From the NCBI GenBank assembly GCA_026874595.1, contig CM049322.1, positions 3,457,900-3,521,899 of the forward strand: a stretch of DNA of 64,000 nt, given 5' to 3'. Below the pieces are notes generated by a model. That model ran no database searches. It worked only from the letters and a program-made list of their open reading frames with translations, and was not told the DNA's origin. Made by a program: the position numbers and the translations under genes. The stretch is from Sipunculus nudus (taxonomy: Eukaryota > Annelida > Sipuncula > Golfingiida > Sipunculidae). This document shows, one piece after another, positions 61,484-64,000 of the stretch (within the stretch, counting starts at the first letter, position 1; each line of letters starts with the position of its first letter).

Positions 61484-62109
61484 CTGCAAAATCAATGATA
61501 GTTAACGTATCGTGTGAGACATGGGAATAGGGTTTGGTTTAATTATGGAACTAATGCATCATAATGGAGACCCCTGAATGTATATTGTGTTAACACATAT
61601 CTAGAGACGCTTTGGGATATAAATATGAAATGAATTTTCAGACCACTCCTGGTAAATGTACAATTTATCTGCGAACAAGCCGTCATGTAGGTGACGCAGA
61701 CCCTTCATGTTGGCAATATGCGGATTTTACAGCTAATTATGGAAACCATTTGAATAAACATTATTTAGGCAAAAAGACGGGATCTCATGCAGATTATCCT
61801 GACATTTATATAATGGTAAGCTGCAGAAGATACATATTGAAACATGTGAAAAATTTAAAGGACCTTGAAGGCATACTGACAAGGTATAACGACGGATGTG
61901 TTATTCTCTATCGCCGAATTTTAAGTCGGGGTCAGGAATAAATAAGAATGTTTATGACAACATTGCTTTTATTCTTACGCCAGAACTATACGTACGTTCA
62001 GAACCAACGAGAAGGAAAATCTATGTGCAGAAATGCTTGTGTTGAATTTCATACATCATATATTATCCTGAAAGCCGGTTGCTTTCGCTAAGAAACATGA
62101 ATGACCAAC
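61484..62109. other. Intron between CTLD1 and CTLD2
   Basis: A 109-residue plus-strand ORF at 61612-61941 resembles no known family and runs against the gene. I do not call it a gene. Confidence 0.5.
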
Positions 62110-62226
62110 CTTTTAGTTCACACATATGTCCTCCTCCCTTCTGACAATCTTCGGGAAGTATTATTTTTCTCTCATTATCATACTCTGCACAAGTTCTGCT
62201 GTGCATGTTCGCCCAAAATCCTGTCC
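62110..62226 (-). CDS. Exon: C-terminal part of C-type lectin-like domain 1
   Basis: This 117-bp exon is preceded by a long pyrimidine tract and CAG, and followed by a GTTGGT donor. It is phase 1 at both ends. It completes the first CTLD: GFWANMHSRTCAEYDNE carries the third conserved Cys region, and ILPEDCQKGGGHMCEL holds the closing pair of cysteines and the usual C-terminal strand. No EPN or QPD triplet and no WND is visible, so classical calcium-dependent sugar binding by CTLD1 is doubtful. Splicing adds an Asp codon across the junction to the exon at 61483-61208, giving a short link between the two lectin domains. Confidence 0.82.
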
Positions 62227-62544
62227 CTGAAAAAAAAAAGTTTAATCTTTGAGCTCTTTGCACTGAACATCTATGAATATTCATAAAATGAATAGTATAT
62301 AAACAAATAAAGTGGGTGTGGGTGTTCTGGATATGTGATTAATCCGTTTAACTGAAAATAGATTAGGAGTTCCGAATTCACGATACAAATGGTCTTTTTT
62401 CTTCTGATAATATAAATTGAAATTTCGCTTAATTTATCGTAGAAAATCCCAGTGAGTAAGAGTAGTATGACAATTGTATTGATGTATGCTATTGCCCACA
62501 TGGCAATTTTTTTTCAATAGTTATCGGTGCAATATCTTTTAATT

Positions 62545-63339
62545 GTATCCGCCAAAACGAAGTTTTGCGGATACTATGTTTTTGACCGGGATCCGCCGCC
62601 GCCGCCACCGCCGCGTTCGTTTCCGGAGCACTCCTCTGAGACTATTGGACTGAATTTTCCGAAACTTACACCAATTATCGGGTCACATGTGAACTGGTGC
62701 CTAACCCTCTGACCTTTCCTTCCCTGCCCAGCGTCCATTTGTGCGTCTGTTTCCACACATAAACCCACATATCTAAGGAACTGTTTGACAGATCAGGAAT
62801 TTTTTTTTGTACAAATGTAGCCCTTGGGTAGCTTTATAACATGCACAAAAATGGTGGCGCCACCTGCAGCCATTTTTGCATAGCGTCCATCTGTTTGTCT
62901 GCCTTGGGTTAAAATCACTCATATCTCTGCAGTGGTTTGACTAAATTACCTGAAATTCGACATGCGTATACATCCCGCATAGCTTTCTTGATTTTATGAC
63001 AGGTGGCGCCAGCTTCATTCACGTTCACGCTGCTGACATTAATGCTTATATCTCCGGACTCATTTGACCAATCAGGAAATTTTTTTTACCCAAATGTAGC
63101 CCTTGGATAGCTTTATAACATACACAAAAATAGTGGCGCCACCTGCAGCAATTTTTTTCACAGCGTCCATCTGTTTGTCTGCTGTGGGATAAAATCACTC
63201 ATATCTCTGCAGTGGTTTGACTTTTCAACCTGAAATTTTGCATGTGTATACATCTTGGATAGTTTCTCGTTCAAATTAAAGGTCATGTTTACGTGGCAGA
63301 CATCCATTCTAACATGTAACACATGTACCCGTATTCTAG
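62545..63339 (-). mobile_element. Hairpin-ended nonautonomous element, right inverted copy
   Basis: Mirror of the copy at 52464: hairpin GTATCCGCCAAAAC 62545-62558 against GTTTTGCGGATAC 62562-62574, a (CCG)n run near 62595-62612, two core blocks, and TACCCGTATTCTAG at 63326-63339. It lies in the intron between the two CTLD1 exons. Confidence 0.65.
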
Positions 63340-63486
63340 TTACATCTACAACTGGCGTTCAGAGATTATCCAGATATCAAAGATGGTTTTAAACAGAGGT
63401 CAAAACCTTTTGGAAAAAAATATGAAAAATGGGATTTGTGGGGAAAACACGGTTTATGTGATGTATATTGCCCACGGTGAGTTTAC

Positions 63487-63681
63487 CTTCCTGTTGTCCA
63501 TCGACCCACGTCCACCGTTCTAGTTTCCTCCTCCGAGCTGCCAACCACACAGTCGTCCGGTTGGTTCTTTGCATCCATACAGAGACCTTGGGTATATCAT
63601 TTATACCCGGAAGCACCTGGTCGTGTAATCCACAGCATTCCGCTGCATCATTCCAAGTTTTTGGACCAGTGCAAAGGGCTG
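63487..63681 (-). CDS. Exon: N-terminal part of C-type lectin-like domain 1
   Basis: This is a 195-bp exon, entered in phase 1 after a TTTACAG acceptor and closed in phase 1 by a GTAAAC donor. The translation shows the start of a CTLD: a Cys just after the exon start, then KTWNDAAECC (the helix-1 type W..A...C pattern), then VWLAARRR at the place of the WIGL core strand, then RWTWVDG, the usual W-x-W-x-D-G before the long loop. The first residues of the domain and any signal peptide must lie in an upstream exon. I could not find it between 63682 and 64000, so it may lie beyond the window. The exon joins in phase to 62226-62110. The lectin fold call is firm; the ligand is unknown. Confidence 0.85.
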
Positions 63682-64000
63682 CTGTAAACGAAGAGAAGAA
63701 CAATTTAACTGTTTAGACCAGAAATACACATATGGTCTTCACTATGTTAAACAGAAGTTGGCATTTTAATCGGTTTTCTGACCAGTGCATAGATCGCTGT
63801 GGACGTCAAAATGTAATTAAACTCTCCTCTTTACTTAAAAAATGCTCGTATAGGGTAATCAAAATTAGAAACCAGAAAAAGCACTCAGAGAGCACAGACC
63901 TCCGCCAAGGCAGCTTGAGAATGACGTGTTATAACAATTCACGTAAGTAAAACAAAATAACCAGATAACTAGTATAATTAAATAGTAGCATCTGTTGGTC
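63682..64000. other. Sequence upstream of the first visible receptor exon
   Basis: No signal peptide exon found. 63886-63915 (minus strand CTTGGCGGAGGTCTGTGCTC) is a piece of a widespread animal repeat that I cannot classify. Confidence 0.4.

Larger units (their letters stand above)
24868..63681 (-). other. Gene model: transmembrane C-type lectin-NACHT-LRR receptor (5' end incomplete)
   Basis: Nine minus-strand exons join into one reading frame of about 1100 residues: 63681-63487, 62226-62110, 61483-61208, 60965-60831, 60653-60483, 56554-56460, 56145-56067, 55750-55542 and 26892-24868. All junctions are AG/GT. Intron phases are 1,1,1,1,1,0,1,0, and each leftover base completes the next codon. 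Domain order is C-type lectin-like domain (CTLD) 1 (residues 1-104), CTLD2 (105-241), stalk (to 298), one membrane helix (about 305-327), basic cytosolic tail and linker (to 426), NACHT (Walker A 440-448, Walker B 551-559) and C-terminal LRRs (about 858-1100). The expected role is a surface receptor with a lectin-like ectodomain and a cytosolic NTP-driven oligomerisation domain; this is inferred from families. The weak point is the 28.6 kb last intron: two separate genes remain possible. No signal peptide exon was found before 64000. Confidence 0.68.

Noticed and set aside
61612-61941. 109-residue plus-strand ORF
   Set aside because: Lies antisense in a receptor intron, no recognisable family, no splice or promoter support.

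Overview
The window is eukaryotic genomic DNA: split genes with GT-AG introns, long AT-rich introns, tRNA-like SINEs, TIR elements, TA microsatellites and large minisatellites. The mix of an expanded NACHT-LRR family, C-type lectin exons and dispersed repeats with ends such as AACAAGAGGCCCATGGGCC, TTAGCTCAGCTGA and TGCCCCCGCCACAAAGTGG suggests a marine lophotrochozoan, most likely a mollusc. That assignment is inference.

The main gene lies on the minus strand. Eight small exons between 63681 and 55542 join in consistent phase and encode two C-type lectin-like domains, a stalk, one transmembrane helix and a cytosolic linker. The last of these ends in phase 0. A 2.0 kb terminal exon at 26892-24868 opens in phase 0 with a NACHT P-loop and ends in leucine-rich repeats. 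Together they predict a membrane-anchored lectin-NACHT-LRR receptor of about 1100 residues. Its 5' end (signal peptide, start of the first lectin domain) is not seen. The intron before the terminal exon would be about 28.6 kb.

The terminal exon occurs three times: intact at 24.9-26.9 kb, truncated at 6.8-7.86 kb, and as a 715-bp fragment at 44.2-44.9 kb flanked by 52-bp direct repeats. The first two sit in an old segmental duplication, roughly 2.7-7.9 kb against 21.9-26.9 kb. Upstream coding sequence of the truncated copy is replaced by a 12.9 kb minisatellite of 32-bp units (about 400 copies, 7.86-20.7 kb). The array is stop-free in all three minus frames, which produces huge but spurious ORFs.

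Region by region: 0-2.6 kb holds a dispersed repeat end, TA runs and a SINE; 2.7-3.7 kb a 16-bp minisatellite; 3.7-7.9 kb the duplicated flank with a 1.08 kb TIR insertion and the truncated NLR copy; 7.9-20.7 kb the 32-bp array; 21.9-23.2 kb the second 16-bp array with a 352-bp TIR element; 24.2-26.9 kb the NLR terminal exon; 27.9-33.0 kb a 48/50-bp satellite; 33.0-34.1 kb a hAT remnant; 34.2-36.2 kb 49-bp and 32-bp arrays; 36.2-39.0 kb a foldback-like element; 39.0-43.0 kb a TIR element with another nested in it; 43-52.4 kb the NLR fragment and dispersed tandem repeats; 52.5-53.7 and 62.5-63.3 kb an inverted pair of hairpin-ended elements; 55.5-63.7 kb the receptor 5' exons, with a 3.7 kb tandem-repeat element in one intron.
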